Of a stretch of DNA of 64,000 nucleotides, positions 32,770 to 41,391 are shown in pieces (within the stretch, counting starts at the first letter, position 1; each line of letters starts with the position of its first letter). The position numbers and the translations under genes were made by a program. This DNA is from JAWWPG01 sp033850885 (GTDB lineage: Bacteria; Actinomycetota; Actinomycetes; Propionibacteriales; Nocardioidaceae): the NCBI GenBank assembly GCA_033850885.1, contig JAWWPG010000056.1:22313-86312 (forward strand), written 5' to 3'. The notes under the pieces are model-generated. The model did no database searches, had not been told where the DNA came from, and saw only the letters and a list, made by a program, of their open reading frames with translations.

Positions 32770-33710
32770 CGCACGCGAGCCTCACGCAGGCGCGGCCAGT
32801 CGGGTGGACCCAGCCGGAGGCGCCAGCGAGCAGCATGCGGGAGTCGTTCGCGCAGACCACGGCACGCCTCCTGGACGAGGACCTCTCCGTGGTGCTGGTG
32901 CTGGCTGACATCTCGGCGGGGTACTTCGTGGAGGCGGCAGCGCGTCATCCCGAACGCGTCATCAACGTCGGCATCCGCGAGCAGCTCGCCATCAACGTGG
33001 GGGCGGGGCTCGCCCTCGCGGGGATGCGTCCGGTCGTGCACACGTTCGCACCGTTCCTCGTGGAACGTGGCTTCGAACAGATCAAGCTCGGCTTCGGGCA
33101 CCAGGGCGTTGCCGGCGTCCTGGTGAGTGCCGGGGCATCGTACGACAACTCGACGAGCGGCCGCACGCACCAGTCGCCGAGTGACGTAGCGTTGCTCGAC
33201 ACCCTGCCCGGCTGGACGATCCATGTCCCCGGGCACCCGGACGAGCTGAGCGCGCTGCTGTCATCGGCCGTGATGGGAGCCGGCTGTGTCTATCTGCGAT
33301 CGAGCACGCGGTGCAACGCAACTGCCTCTCCGACGGGACGGATGCATGTCGTGACGAGGGGCGCCCGGGGCACCGTCGTCGCGGTGGGTCCGACCCTCGA
33401 CGCGACCTTGGCCGCGAGCGACGGGCTTGATCTCACGGTGTTGTATGCCGCTACGGTCCGGCCTTTCGACAAGGCGACGTTGGCGGAGACGCTCACCGCG
33501 CCTGACGTGATCCTCGTCGAGCCGTACGCGGCTGGGACCTCAGCCGCCGAGGTCGCGGACGCCCTGCTGCACGTACGTCATCGGCTGCTCTCGCTCGGGG
33601 TGCCTCGTCTCGAGCTGCGTCGCTACGGCACGCCCGCCGAGCACGACGCCGCGTACGGACTGGACGCTGTTGGACTGCGCCGCAGCTTCGTGAGCTTCCT
33701 GCACGGGTGA
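32766..33710 (+). CDS. Transketolase, C-terminal subunit (split form)
   Basis: 314-residue partner of the N-terminal subunit, overlapping it by four bases (ATGA). It contains the pyrimidine-binding domain (VINVGIREQLAINVGAGLAL with the conserved ThDP-activating Glu) and the C-terminal domain (VEPYAAGTSAAEVADALL). Split transketolases of this type occur in many bacteria and archaea. A DXP-synthase-like or dihydroxyacetone-synthase-like activity cannot be excluded from sequence alone. Confidence 0.88.
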   Translation: MTHASLTQARPVGWTQPEAPASSMRESFAQTTARLLDEDLSVVLVLADISAGYFVEAAARHPERVINVGIREQLAINVGAGLALAGMRPVVHTFAPFLVERGFEQIKLGFGHQGVAGVLVSAGASYDNSTSGRTHQSPSDVALLDTLPGWTIHVPGHPDELSALLSSAVMGAGCVYLRSSTRCNATASPTGRMHVVTRGARGTVVAVGPTLDATLAASDGLDLTVLYAATVRPFDKATLAETLTAPDVILVEPYAAGTSAAEVADALLHVRHRLLSLGVPRLELRRYGTPAEHDAAYGLDAVGLRRSFVSFLHG

Positions 33711-33761
33711 GGGTCACCGCCAGGTGACCGACCGATGGCGCCGCCTGGCAAACTGCCGAGC

Positions 33762-34694
33762 ATGACGGAGCAGCACACCGGCACCCACGAGTTCGTCGAT
33801 GACGGGCGCAACGACGCCGTCCTGGTGTCCGTTAACGGTGAGCTGAAGCCGCGGGCGGAGGCGGTGGTGTCCGTCTTCGACAGCGGGTTCGTACTCGGGG
33901 ACGGGGTCTGGGAGGGCGTGCGGGTCCACCACGGACATCCGGCCTTCCTCCGGCAGCACCTCGACCGGCTCTTCGAGGGCGCCGCGGCCATCGCGCTCGA
34001 CATCGGCCGGAGCCGTGAACAGCTCAGCGGCGACATCTACCGAACCCTCGAGGCCAACCAGATGCGCGACGGCGTCCACGTGAGGCTGATGGTCACGCGA
34101 GGCGTCAAGTCGACGCCGTACCAGGATCCCCGGGTGACGGTCGGCCCGGCAACGATCGTCATCGTCGCCGAGCACAAGGAACCGCTGCCCGCGGTCGTCG
34201 AGTCCGGGATAGCGCTGTTCACCGTGCACGTACGGCGGCCGGGGCCGGATGTCCTCGACCCGAAGCTCAACTCGCACAGCAAGCTGAACGACATCACAGC
34301 CTGCATCCAGGCGTACACGGCCGGCGCCGACGAGGCGCTGATGCTCGACCCGCACGGGTTCGTGGCCACCTGCAACTCGACGCACTTCTTCATCGTGCGC
34401 GACGGGGAGCTGTGGACCTCGTCGGGCGACTACTGCCTCGGCGGGATCACCAGGGCCAACGTGCTCCGGGTGGCGCGCGAGGCGGGGGTTCCGGCGTACG
34501 AGAGGAACTTCAGCCTGACCGATGTCTACGGCGCGGACGAGGCCTTCGTGACCGGCACCTACGCCGGGCTGGTCCCGGTCCGCGAGGTCGACGGCCGCGG
34601 CATCGGGTCCGGTGAGCGGCCACTGCTGGCGAGGCTGCGGTCTCTCTACGGAGCGCTTGTCGAGGCGGACGTGGCCGGACGTCAGGCGCGCTGA
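33762..34694 (+). CDS. Class IV aminotransferase
   Basis: 310-residue PLP enzyme of fold type IV (branched-chain amino acid, D-amino acid, or aminodeoxychorismate lyase types). The PLP lysine is in KLNSHSKLNDITACIQA, and GGITRANVLRVAREAGV forms the phosphate-binding part. The ATG at 33762 starts the domain cleanly. The stop lies two bases before the next gene, a sulfotransferase-like protein, so they are cotranscribed. Homologues of these two proteins appear fused in some plants, as recalled, which points to a shared function that has not been defined. Confidence 0.85.
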   Translation: MTEQHTGTHEFVDDGRNDAVLVSVNGELKPRAEAVVSVFDSGFVLGDGVWEGVRVHHGHPAFLRQHLDRLFEGAAAIALDIGRSREQLSGDIYRTLEANQMRDGVHVRLMVTRGVKSTPYQDPRVTVGPATIVIVAEHKEPLPAVVESGIALFTVHVRRPGPDVLDPKLNSHSKLNDITACIQAYTAGADEALMLDPHGFVATCNSTHFFIVRDGELWTSSGDYCLGGITRANVLRVAREAGVPAYERNFSLTDVYGADEAFVTGTYAGLVPVREVDGRGIGSGERPLLARLRSLYGALVEADVAGRQAR

Positions 34695-34696
34695 CG

Positions 34697-35449
34697 ATGG
34701 CTGCCGGCGTGCGGCTGGCGATGTGGTCCGGTCCCCGGAACATCTCGACGGCCCTGATGCGCTCCTGGGAGAACCGGCCGGACACCATGGTGGTCGACGA
34801 GCCGCTCTATGCGCACTACCTCGCAGAGACGGGGATCGACCACCCTGGCCGGGACGAGGTGGTCGAGGCCGGCGAGACGGACTGGAGAGTCGTCGTGGAG
34901 GGTCTCCTCGCCCCGCTGCCTGACGGCATCCGTGTCTTCTACCAGAAGCAGATGGCCCACCACCTGCTGCCGGGGATCGGGCGGGAGTGGGTCGGCGAGC
35001 TCACGAACGTGATGTTGATCCGCGACCCCCGCGAGGTGGTGGCCAGCTATCTGAGGTCACGGAGCCAGGTCACCGTCGACGACATCGGGCTGCGCCAGCA
35101 GACGAGCCTGTACGCCGACCTGGCGGCGGTCGGACGGGTGCCCTTGGTCATCGACGCCGCCGACTTCCTCACCGATCCCGAGCGCTACCTACGGGGGCTC
35201 TGCGACCTGGTGGGTGTTCCCTTCGACGAACGGATGTTGACCTGGCCGAGCGGGTCGCGCGACAGCGACGGCCTCTGGGCGCCGCACTGGTATGCCGCCG
35301 TCCGGGAGTCGACCGGCTTCGCGCCGTACCAGAGGCGTGAGGTTTCCCTGAGTGGGCAGGGAGAGCGGGTCGCCGAGGAGTGCCGTCCGCTCTACGAGGA
35401 GCTGCGCGCACGCCGCTGGACCGGACCCTCCCCGCGAATTGCGGGATAG
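34697..35449 (+). CDS. Sulfotransferase-like P-loop protein
   Basis: 250-residue protein of the sulfotransferase superfamily. The N-terminal P-loop-like segment is MWSGPRNISTALMRSWENR (5'-phosphosulfate-binding position), and MLIRDPREVVASYL matches the 3'-phosphate-binding motif. Starts two bases after the class IV aminotransferase gene. The last codons and the TAG stop lie inside a family B palindromic repeat (GCGGGATAG), so the C-terminus has been shaped by the repeat. The substrate is unknown; it may not be a true PAPS-dependent enzyme. Confidence 0.82.
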   Translation: MAAGVRLAMWSGPRNISTALMRSWENRPDTMVVDEPLYAHYLAETGIDHPGRDEVVEAGETDWRVVVEGLLAPLPDGIRVFYQKQMAHHLLPGIGREWVGELTNVMLIRDPREVVASYLRSRSQVTVDDIGLRQQTSLYADLAAVGRVPLVIDAADFLTDPERYLRGLCDLVGVPFDERMLTWPSGSRDSDGLWAPHWYAAVRESTGFAPYQRREVSLSGQGERVAEECRPLYEELRARRWTGPSPRIAG

Positions 35450-35492
35450 TTGACCCGATTCCCGGGTTCGCGCGGTGCACTTTCCCGCAGTT
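35434..35492. repeat. Palindromic intergenic repeat, family B copy 2
   Basis: AATTGCGGGATAGT (35437-35450) and ACTTTCCCGCAGTT (35479-35492) are inverted with two mismatches. Flanking words GACCC and CGGTGCAC match copy 1 at 4649-4708. The left arm contains the stop codon of the sulfotransferase-like gene. Confidence 0.78.
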
Positions 35493-35510
35493 GACGGCTA
35501 GGGTCGGCTC

Positions 35511-36305
35511 GTGACGGCACCCCAGCCGGGCTCCGACGCGGGCTCCGACGGCCCGGGCGGCGTCGCGCTCGTGACCGGTGCCGGCCGTGGGATCGGACGC
35601 GCGGTTGCCTGCAGGCTGAGTGAGGAAGGCATGCGGGTCGCCCTCTCGGCCCGCACTGTGCCGGAGCTGGAAGCGACGGCTGCCCAGTGCGCCGGCCCGA
35701 CGCTGGTGCTGCCGATGGACCTCACCGAGCCGGGGGCGGCCGACCGGTTGGTCGCCCAGGTGACGCATGAATGGGGCCACGTCGAGGTGCTCGTCGCCAA
35801 CGCAGGCGCCGGCACCTCTTCCCGGGTCGAGAAGACGAGCGACGCCGAGTGGGAACGGATGCTCGACATCAACCTGACGGCTCCGTTCCGCTGCCTGCGC
35901 GCGGTGATCCCGTCGATGCGCGAGGCGGGCGCTGGCCGGATCGTCGTCATCGCGTCCATCGCTGCCAGGGCCGGCGACCCCTACCTGTCGGCGTACACGG
36001 CGAGCAAGCACGGTGTGCTCGGGCTGGTGAGGTCCGCCGCGGCGGAGCTCGCACCCACCGGCGTGACCGTCAACGCGATCTGTCCCGGGTACGTCGACAC
36101 CCCGATGACAGACGCCACGGTTGCGGGCATCGTGGCGACGACCGGGCGTACCGAGCAGGAGGCGCGCACGATCCTCGCGGCCAGGCAGCCGACGGGTCGC
36201 CTCGTCACCCCGCAGGAGGTCGCGGACGCCGTCTGGATGTGCGTGACCAACCCGTCGCTGAACGGTCAGGGCATCAACGTCGATGGGGGAGCCGTCCAGT
36301 CGTGA
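35511..36305 (+). CDS. Short-chain dehydrogenase/reductase (FabG-like)
   Basis: 264-residue SDR with TGAGRGIGRA (cofactor loop), NAGAG, and catalytic YTASKHG; ends with GINVDGGAVQS as in 3-hydroxyacyl-CoA or 3-oxoacyl dehydrogenases. Start GTG at 35511. It overlaps or nearly abuts the RidA gene and precedes the aromatic-CoA cluster, so it may be the 3-hydroxyacyl-CoA dehydrogenase step of ring-cleaved product oxidation. That role is inferred. Confidence 0.85.
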   Translation: MTAPQPGSDAGSDGPGGVALVTGAGRGIGRAVACRLSEEGMRVALSARTVPELEATAAQCAGPTLVLPMDLTEPGAADRLVAQVTHEWGHVEVLVANAGAGTSSRVEKTSDAEWERMLDINLTAPFRCLRAVIPSMREAGAGRIVVIASIAARAGDPYLSAYTASKHGVLGLVRSAAAELAPTGVTVNAICPGYVDTPMTDATVAGIVATTGRTEQEARTILAARQPTGRLVTPQEVADAVWMCVTNPSLNGQGINVDGGAVQS

Positions 36306-36315
36306 GCACCGAGTC

Positions 36316-36720
36316 GTGAACATCCGGCGGGTCAACCCCGAGTCGCTTCCGCCCGGCCGCGGGTTCACCCACGCGGTGGTAGCTGACGGGCGGGTCTACC
36401 TGTCCGGGCAGACAGCCCTCGACAGGTCCGGGCGGATTGTCGCCGGCGACGTCGTGGCCCAGTTCGAGCAGGCACTCGGCAACCTGGTCGAGGCGCTGAA
36501 CGCTGCGGGTGGCCACCCCGACCAGCTCGTCACCCTGACCGTTTATGTCGTCGACCTCGACGGCTACCAGGCCCGGCTGCGAGACATCGGTGACGTCTGG
36601 AGGCGCCTCGTCGGGAACGAGTACCCGGCGATGGCTGCCGTCGGAGTCAGCAGGCTCTGGGATGTCGAGGCGCTGGTCGAGGTGCAAGGGGTGGCCGTCC
36701 TCGATGGCGGCACCGGGTGA
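36316..36720 (+). CDS. RidA-family enamine/imine deaminase-like protein
   Basis: 134-residue YjgF/YER057c/UK114-family protein. Features are FTHAVVADGRVYLSGQTALD, the strand with DQLVTLTVYVVDLDGY, and PAMAAVGVSRLWDVEALVEVQ. RidA itself hydrolyses reactive enamines and imines; some relatives in aromatic pathways act on amino-muconate-type compounds. The GTG at 36316 avoids overlap with the SDR; an ATG at 36283 is also possible. Beside a 2-aminobenzoyl-CoA-type pathway, removal of the amino group as ammonia is an attractive role. Confidence 0.85.
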   Translation: MNIRRVNPESLPPGRGFTHAVVADGRVYLSGQTALDRSGRIVAGDVVAQFEQALGNLVEALNAAGGHPDQLVTLTVYVVDLDGYQARLRDIGDVWRRLVGNEYPAMAAVGVSRLWDVEALVEVQGVAVLDGGTG

Positions 36721-36782
36721 GGCGTTCCTCTAGCACCGGACGCCATCCGCTCCTCCGGAATCGAGGCGCGTTCGCGGCCCTT

Positions 36783-37619
36783 TCAGCCGCCGACCTCCTT
36801 GACGTGGCGCTGCGCGGGCCTGGTCAGCCTGTCGTGCAGGGCGAGGAACAGATTGGCCGCGGCCGTCCCGTTCCAGCCCGCCGGCAGCAGGTCGTCCGGG
36901 AGCCCTGGGTCGAGGAACGGGAGCCGCCGCCAGGCGGTCACCGCACGAGTGTGGTCCGCGAACGCGGCAGCGTCGTCCGTGCGGCGTCGCCGCCTCCAGG
37001 CGGCGAGCACCGGCCGGTGGGCGGCCAGGAAGTCGTCGTACATCTCCTGCAGTGCGTCGAGATCCCACCAGGTGCCGACGTTGCCGGGTGAGTCGCCGGA
37101 GCCGACCCGGCTGGCTCGGAAGAGGTCGACGTACGCCCACAACCCCTCGCGTTCGAGGACGGCGACGGTCTCCTTCTCCAGATGGGCCGGCGCAACCCAT
37201 ACCCCGGCGGAGACCGTTCCGAAGCCTAGCCAGGTCAGGCGGGACCGCAGCAGGTGCCGACGCTGGCGTTGGGCCTCCGGCACGCTGAACACGGCGAGCA
37301 GCCAGCCCTCCCCGGCAGCTGCTCCTCGCTGCCGATAGATCCGACGGTCGCCCTCCGCGAGGATGGCTCGCGCCGACTCGGACAGCGCGTAGCCCGCGGC
37401 GTCGTCAACGCGCCGGGCCTCAAGGATGCCGCGCCGCTTGAGGCGAGACACGGCCGACCGGACTGCACGCTCGTCCACGTGGAGCTCGGCTAACAGCCGG
37501 ATCAGCGTGGCAACGCTCAGCCAGCCCTCACCGTTTCGGGCGTGCAGGCCGTAGACGGTGACGATCAAGGCACGTGGCTGTGGCGCGCGCGCATGTGCGC
37601 TCTGCCTGATCGTCGTCAC
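36783..37619 (-). CDS. PaaX-family transcriptional regulator
   Basis: 278-residue regulator of the PaaX family, which represses phenylacetate and related aryl-CoA pathways and is released by the aryl-CoA intermediate. It has an N-terminal winged helix (TLIRLLAELHVDERAVRSAVSRLKRRGIL) and the PaaX-like central and C-terminal domains (LRSRLTWLGFGTVSAGVWVAP). The GTG at 37619 was chosen; longer frames run into the ligase gene on the other strand. Divergent from the CoA-ligase gene, with an inverted repeat in the 69-base gap. Confidence 0.87.
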   Translation of the reverse strand: MTTIRQSAHARAPQPRALIVTVYGLHARNGEGWLSVATLIRLLAELHVDERAVRSAVSRLKRRGILEARRVDDAAGYALSESARAILAEGDRRIYRQRGAAAGEGWLLAVFSVPEAQRQRRHLLRSRLTWLGFGTVSAGVWVAPAHLEKETVAVLEREGLWAYVDLFRASRVGSGDSPGNVGTWWDLDALQEMYDDFLAAHRPVLAAWRRRRRTDDAAAFADHTRAVTAWRRLPFLDPGLPDDLLPAGWNGTAAANLFLALHDRLTRPAQRHVKEVGG

Positions 37620-37635
37620 GAAAGCACGATAGCCT

Positions 37636-37672
37636 GTGGTCGAGCAGGCACGGTGAGCCGTGAGCAGACCAC
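37636..37672. promoter_or_regulatory. Nested inverted repeat between paaX-like and CoA-ligase genes
   Basis: GTGGTC (37636-37641) and GACCAC (37667-37672) form a dyad; inside it CACGG (37649-37653) and CCGTG (37658-37662) form a second. It is a candidate site for the PaaX-type regulator, lying 16 bases before the ligase start and overlapping its likely promoter. Confidence 0.4.
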
Positions 37673-37688
37673 GACCAGGAGGCGGTGC

Positions 37689-39293
37689 ATGCAGCTGACG
37701 GCATCGGCACATGTCGACACGTTCTGCCGCGACAACCTGCCTTCCCAGGACTCCTGGCCGGACTTCCTCTTCGAGCTTCCCGATGTCTTGTACCCGGACC
37801 GCCTCAACTGTGGAACCGAGCTGCTGGACGTGACCGTGGCCCGGCTCGGTCCGGAGCGGTCCTGTCTGCTGACACCCAGGAGCGGCCTCTGGACCTACGG
37901 CGACCTGCTGGAGAGATCGAACCGGGTCGCCCACCTGCTTGTGAGCGAGCTCGGTGTCGTTCCGGGAAACCGTGTCCTGCTCCGCGGTCCCAACAACCCG
38001 TGGTTGGTTGCCTGCTGGTTCGCTGTGCTCAAGGCTGGAGCGGTCGTCGTGACCACGATGCCGCTGCTCCGGCCAGGCGAGCTCAGAAAGGTTCACGCCA
38101 TCGCGCGCATCGACCTGGCCCTGTGCGACCACCGCTTCGTCGACGACCTTCGTGCCGCACGCCTCGAGAGCGTGCCGATCGTCGAGTACGGGGGTCAGCA
38201 CGCCGACGACCTGACTGGGCGCGCCTCGTCGTACCCCGAGAGCTTCTCGGACATCGAGACGGCGGCCGACGACGTCGCCCTGCTGGCATTCACGTCCGGC
38301 ACGACCGGCCGCCCCAAAGCGACCATGCACTTCCATCGCGACGTACTGGCAAACGCGGACACGTTCTCGAAGCACGTGCTCCGGCCGACGGCAGATGACG
38401 TCTTCACCGGCACCCCACCGCTGGCTTTCACGTTCGGGCTCGGCGGGCTCGTCGTCTTCCCGCTGCGGGTCGGTGCCTCGACATTGCTCGTCGAGAAGGC
38501 CTCGCCGGCCGAGCTGGCCGACCTGATCGAAACGCACGCTGTCACGATCTGCTTCACCGCGCCGACTGCATATCGCGCCATGCTCACCGCCGGCCACGCC
38601 TCTCGGCTCGGCACGCTCCGGCGTGCCGTCTCGGCGGGAGAGCATCTGCCCGCTGCCACCTGGCACGCCTTCAAGGATGCGACGGGTGTCTCGATCATCG
38701 ACGGCATCGGGTCGACCGAGATGCTGCACATCTTCATCTCGGCTGCCGATGACGACATCCGGCCCGGCTCGACGGGCCGTCCGGTGCCGGGGTTCGTCGC
38801 GACGGTTGTCGACCAAGAGGGCAACCCGCTGCCGGCAGGTGAGGTCGGCCGCCTCGCCGTCAAGGGCCCGACCGGTTGTCGCTACCTGGCCGATGCGAGA
38901 CAGACCGCCTACGTGCAGAACGGCTGGAACATCACCGGCGACACGTTCCTCCGCGACGAGGACGGGTACTTCTGGTTCAAGGCGCGCAGCGACGACATGA
39001 TCGTCTCGTCCGGCTACAACATCGCTGGCCCGGAGGTCGAGGAGGCGCTCCTCGGGCACGAGGCGGTCAGCGAGTGCGCCGTCGTCGGGGTGCCCGACGA
39101 GGCGCGAGGGTCGCTTGTCAAGGCCGTCGTGGTGCTGGCCGGCGGCGTCACGGGTGACGACGCGCTGGTCAAGGAGCTGCAGGACTTCGTCAAGCAGCAG
39201 ATCGCGCCGTACAAGTACCCACGGCTCATCGAGTTCGCCGCCGAGCTGCCGAGAACGAGCACCGGCAAGCTCCAGCGCTTCCGGCTCCGCTAG
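37689..39293 (+). CDS. Aryl-CoA ligase, benzoate/2-aminobenzoate type
   Basis: 534-residue AMP-forming acyl-CoA synthetase. Core motifs are FTSGTTGRPKATMHFHRD (P-loop), GIGSTEMLHIF and the hinge region ending with the catalytic Lys in RTSTGKLQRF. The benzoate-CoA ligase-like N-terminus and ISAADDDIRPGSTGRPVPGF block suggest benzoate, 2-aminobenzoate or salicylate as substrate. The ATG at 37689 follows AGGAGG. It faces the PaaX gene and is followed by three genes for an aryl-CoA oxidation route; its stop overlaps the next (convergent) stop by four bases. Confidence 0.88.
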   Translation: MQLTASAHVDTFCRDNLPSQDSWPDFLFELPDVLYPDRLNCGTELLDVTVARLGPERSCLLTPRSGLWTYGDLLERSNRVAHLLVSELGVVPGNRVLLRGPNNPWLVACWFAVLKAGAVVVTTMPLLRPGELRKVHAIARIDLALCDHRFVDDLRAARLESVPIVEYGGQHADDLTGRASSYPESFSDIETAADDVALLAFTSGTTGRPKATMHFHRDVLANADTFSKHVLRPTADDVFTGTPPLAFTFGLGGLVVFPLRVGASTLLVEKASPAELADLIETHAVTICFTAPTAYRAMLTAGHASRLGTLRRAVSAGEHLPAATWHAFKDATGVSIIDGIGSTEMLHIFISAADDDIRPGSTGRPVPGFVATVVDQEGNPLPAGEVGRLAVKGPTGCRYLADARQTAYVQNGWNITGDTFLRDEDGYFWFKARSDDMIVSSGYNIAGPEVEEALLGHEAVSECAVVGVPDEARGSLVKAVVVLAGGVTGDDALVKELQDFVKQQIAPYKYPRLIEFAAELPRTSTGKLQRFRLR

Positions 39294-40462
39294 CCCGAAG
39301 GACGGTAGAGGTCGCGGGCGATGATGCTGCGCTGCACCTCAGAGGCGCCTTCGTAGATCCGCGGTGCCCTGACCTCGCGATAGAGGTGCTCCAGAAGATG
39401 ACCGCGTTGCAGCGCTCGGGCACCGTGGACCTGGATGGCGGCGTCGACCACCCATTGCGCCGTCTCCGTGGCGAAAAGCTTCGCCATGGCCGACGTACTG
39501 GAGACCCCTGGACGGCCGGCGTCGTACGCCGATGCGGCCCGGTAGACCAGCAACCGGGCCGCATCGATTCGCATCGCCATCTCAGCGAGCGTGTGCCCGA
39601 CCGACTGCATCGTGCGCAGCGGGGCGCCAAAGGCCTCGCGGGTGCCCGCGTGGTCCCGCGCCGCGTCGAAAGCGGCTTGCGCCATCCCGACCGCGAATGC
39701 GCCGACACTCGGCCGGAAGAGGTCGAGCGTCCTCATCGCCACCCCGAACCCCTTGTCGACCTCGCCGAGCACCTCGCCGGCCTCGACGCGCACTCCGTCG
39801 AAGACCAGGCTGCCGATCGGATGGGGCGACAACATGTGCAGGTGCTCGCCCGACAGTCCTGCCCGGTCGCCGGGTACGACGAATGCGGTGACGCCGCTCG
39901 ACCCGGCGTCGGGAGCGGTTCGGGCGAAGACCGTGTAGACGTCGGCCTCGGGAGCGTTGGAGATCCAGAGCTTCTCGCCGGTGAGGCGCCAGCCACCGGA
40001 GTCTGGTTCCGCGCTGAGCGTGAGGGCGCCGGCGTCGGAGCCCGCGGCCGCCTCGCTGAGCGCATAGGCCGCGACGGCGTCACCGCTCGCCACCGCCGGC
40101 AGCCATCGGTCCACCTGCTCCTGGGTGCCGGCCTGCACGATGGGGTAGCTGCCCAAACCCTGCAGTGCGAGGGCCGTCTCGGCCTCCGTGGAGACCGTGG
40201 CCAATGCCTCCCGGAGCAGGCACAGGTCGAGCGCCGCAGCCTCGCGGGAACCGCTCGAGACCCCGACTCCAGGAAATAGCCTCGCCAGCAGCCCGAGTTC
40301 GCCTAGCTCCTTGACGAGCTCGCGGTTCACGGCGCCGTCCTGACCGCGGTCGGCAATCGGCAGCAGCCGCTCACGGGCCACCCCTTGCGCCCAGGATCGG
40401 TAGCCGAGCTGTTCGTCCGTGAGCTCGAAGGCCGACGTGCCGGGCGATCCCGGTTGCGGCAT
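39290..40462 (-). CDS. Acyl-CoA dehydrogenase of the aryl-CoA island
   Basis: 390-residue acyl-CoA dehydrogenase, FAD-dependent. YALSEAAAGSDAGA and the catalytic-Glu region RIYEGASEVQRSIIARDLY are clear. The ATG at 40462 was chosen because the longer frame overlaps the enoyl-CoA hydratase gene and is not conserved-looking. Two bases separate it from the upstream enoyl-CoA hydratase gene, so the two are one transcript diverging from the monooxygenase/reductase. Probably dehydrogenates a cyclic or linear acyl-CoA after ring reduction. Confidence 0.88.
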   Translation of the reverse strand: MPQPGSPGTSAFELTDEQLGYRSWAQGVARERLLPIADRGQDGAVNRELVKELGELGLLARLFPGVGVSSGSREAAALDLCLLREALATVSTEAETALALQGLGSYPIVQAGTQEQVDRWLPAVASGDAVAAYALSEAAAGSDAGALTLSAEPDSGGWRLTGEKLWISNAPEADVYTVFARTAPDAGSSGVTAFVVPGDRAGLSGEHLHMLSPHPIGSLVFDGVRVEAGEVLGEVDKGFGVAMRTLDLFRPSVGAFAVGMAQAAFDAARDHAGTREAFGAPLRTMQSVGHTLAEMAMRIDAARLLVYRAASAYDAGRPGVSSTSAMAKLFATETAQWVVDAAIQVHGARALQRGHLLEHLYREVRAPRIYEGASEVQRSIIARDLYRPSG

Positions 40463-40464
40463 CG

Positions 40465-41292
40465 TCAGCGTCCCGTCCACTGCGGTGGCCGCTTGCCGGT
40501 GAATGCGGCGTGGAACTCCCGGTAGTCGTCGCCCTTCATCAACAGCGCCTGTGCCATCGCCTCCAGCTCGACTGCTCCGGACAGACTCATGTCGAGCTCT
40601 CGGGTCAGCAGGCGCTTCGTGGCCGAGTAGCCCTGCCATGGCCCGGACGCCAACCGCTCCGCGAGCGCGTGCGCCGTCGCGTCGACATCGTCATCGTCGA
40701 CCAGATCGCTCACCAGCCCCCACTCGTCAGCCTGTACGGCGGTGAGCGGGTCGCCGAGCATCAACAGCCTGGTCGCCCGGCCGAGCCCGACGAGCCGCGG
40801 CAGCAGGTAGGCGGCACCCATGTCCGCCCCGGCGAGGCCCACCTTCGTGAAGAGGAACGCGAACGTCGCGGTGCGCGCCATCACGCGGAAGTCGCTGGCC
40901 AGCGCCAGCACTGAGCCGGCGCCGGCGGCTGTTCCGTTGATCGCGGCGACGACGGGTGCCGGCGACTCGCGCATCGCGCGGACCACGTCGCCGGTCATCG
41001 TCGTGAAGGCCAACAGCTCGTCAGGGCGCATCGAAAGTGTCGCGCCGATGATCTCGTCGACGTCTCCCCCGGAGCAGAAGGCGCGGCCTTCACCGCGCAG
41101 CACGACGACCCTGGAGTCGTCACGGTGCGGGAGCTCGGCGAACAAGTCGCGCAGGTCGGCGTACGACTCGAAGGTCAGGGCGTTGAGCTTGTCCGGACGG
41201 GTGAAGGTGACGGTCACGACGCCATCGGCTCGCTCGACCCGAAAGTGGTCCCAGCTCCGGGTAAACGGAGCGGAACCGCGAAATGGGCTCAT
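40465..41292 (-). CDS. Enoyl-CoA hydratase/isomerase
   Basis: 275-residue crotonase-family protein. The oxyanion-hole segments are GEGRAFCSGGDVDEI and INGTAAGAGSVLALASDFRV, and one catalytic acidic residue position is occupied in KVGLAGADMGAAYLLPRLVG. In the 2-aminobenzoyl-CoA type pathway such an enzyme would hydrate or open the ring after monooxygenation and reduction. First gene of a two-gene minus-strand unit whose start at 41292 faces the monooxygenase/reductase across an operator-like dyad. Confidence 0.88.
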   Translation of the reverse strand: MSPFRGSAPFTRSWDHFRVERADGVVTVTFTRPDKLNALTFESYADLRDLFAELPHRDDSRVVVLRGEGRAFCSGGDVDEIIGATLSMRPDELLAFTTMTGDVVRAMRESPAPVVAAINGTAAGAGSVLALASDFRVMARTATFAFLFTKVGLAGADMGAAYLLPRLVGLGRATRLLMLGDPLTAVQADEWGLVSDLVDDDDVDATAHALAERLASGPWQGYSATKRLLTRELDMSLSGAVELEAMAQALLMKGDDYREFHAAFTGKRPPQWTGR

Positions 41293-41321
41293 GGCCCTCA
41301 GCGTAGTCCCTGGGTGGTCTC

Positions 41322-41345
41322 ACGTTACTTTGACGGTCGTAACGT
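41322..41345. promoter_or_regulatory. Perfect inverted repeat in a divergent promoter region
   Basis: ACGTTAC (41322-41328) and GTAACGT (41339-41345) are perfect 7-bp inverted arms with a 10-base spacer, sitting 30 bases from the hydratase start and 47 from the monooxygenase start. This is a strong operator candidate controlling both directions; the binding protein is unknown. The sequence does not resemble the dyad at 37636-37672. Confidence 0.6.
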
Positions 41346-41391
41346 AAACGGCATATTCTCGAAGGCAGCGAGACGGGAGGAGCCAGTCCGG

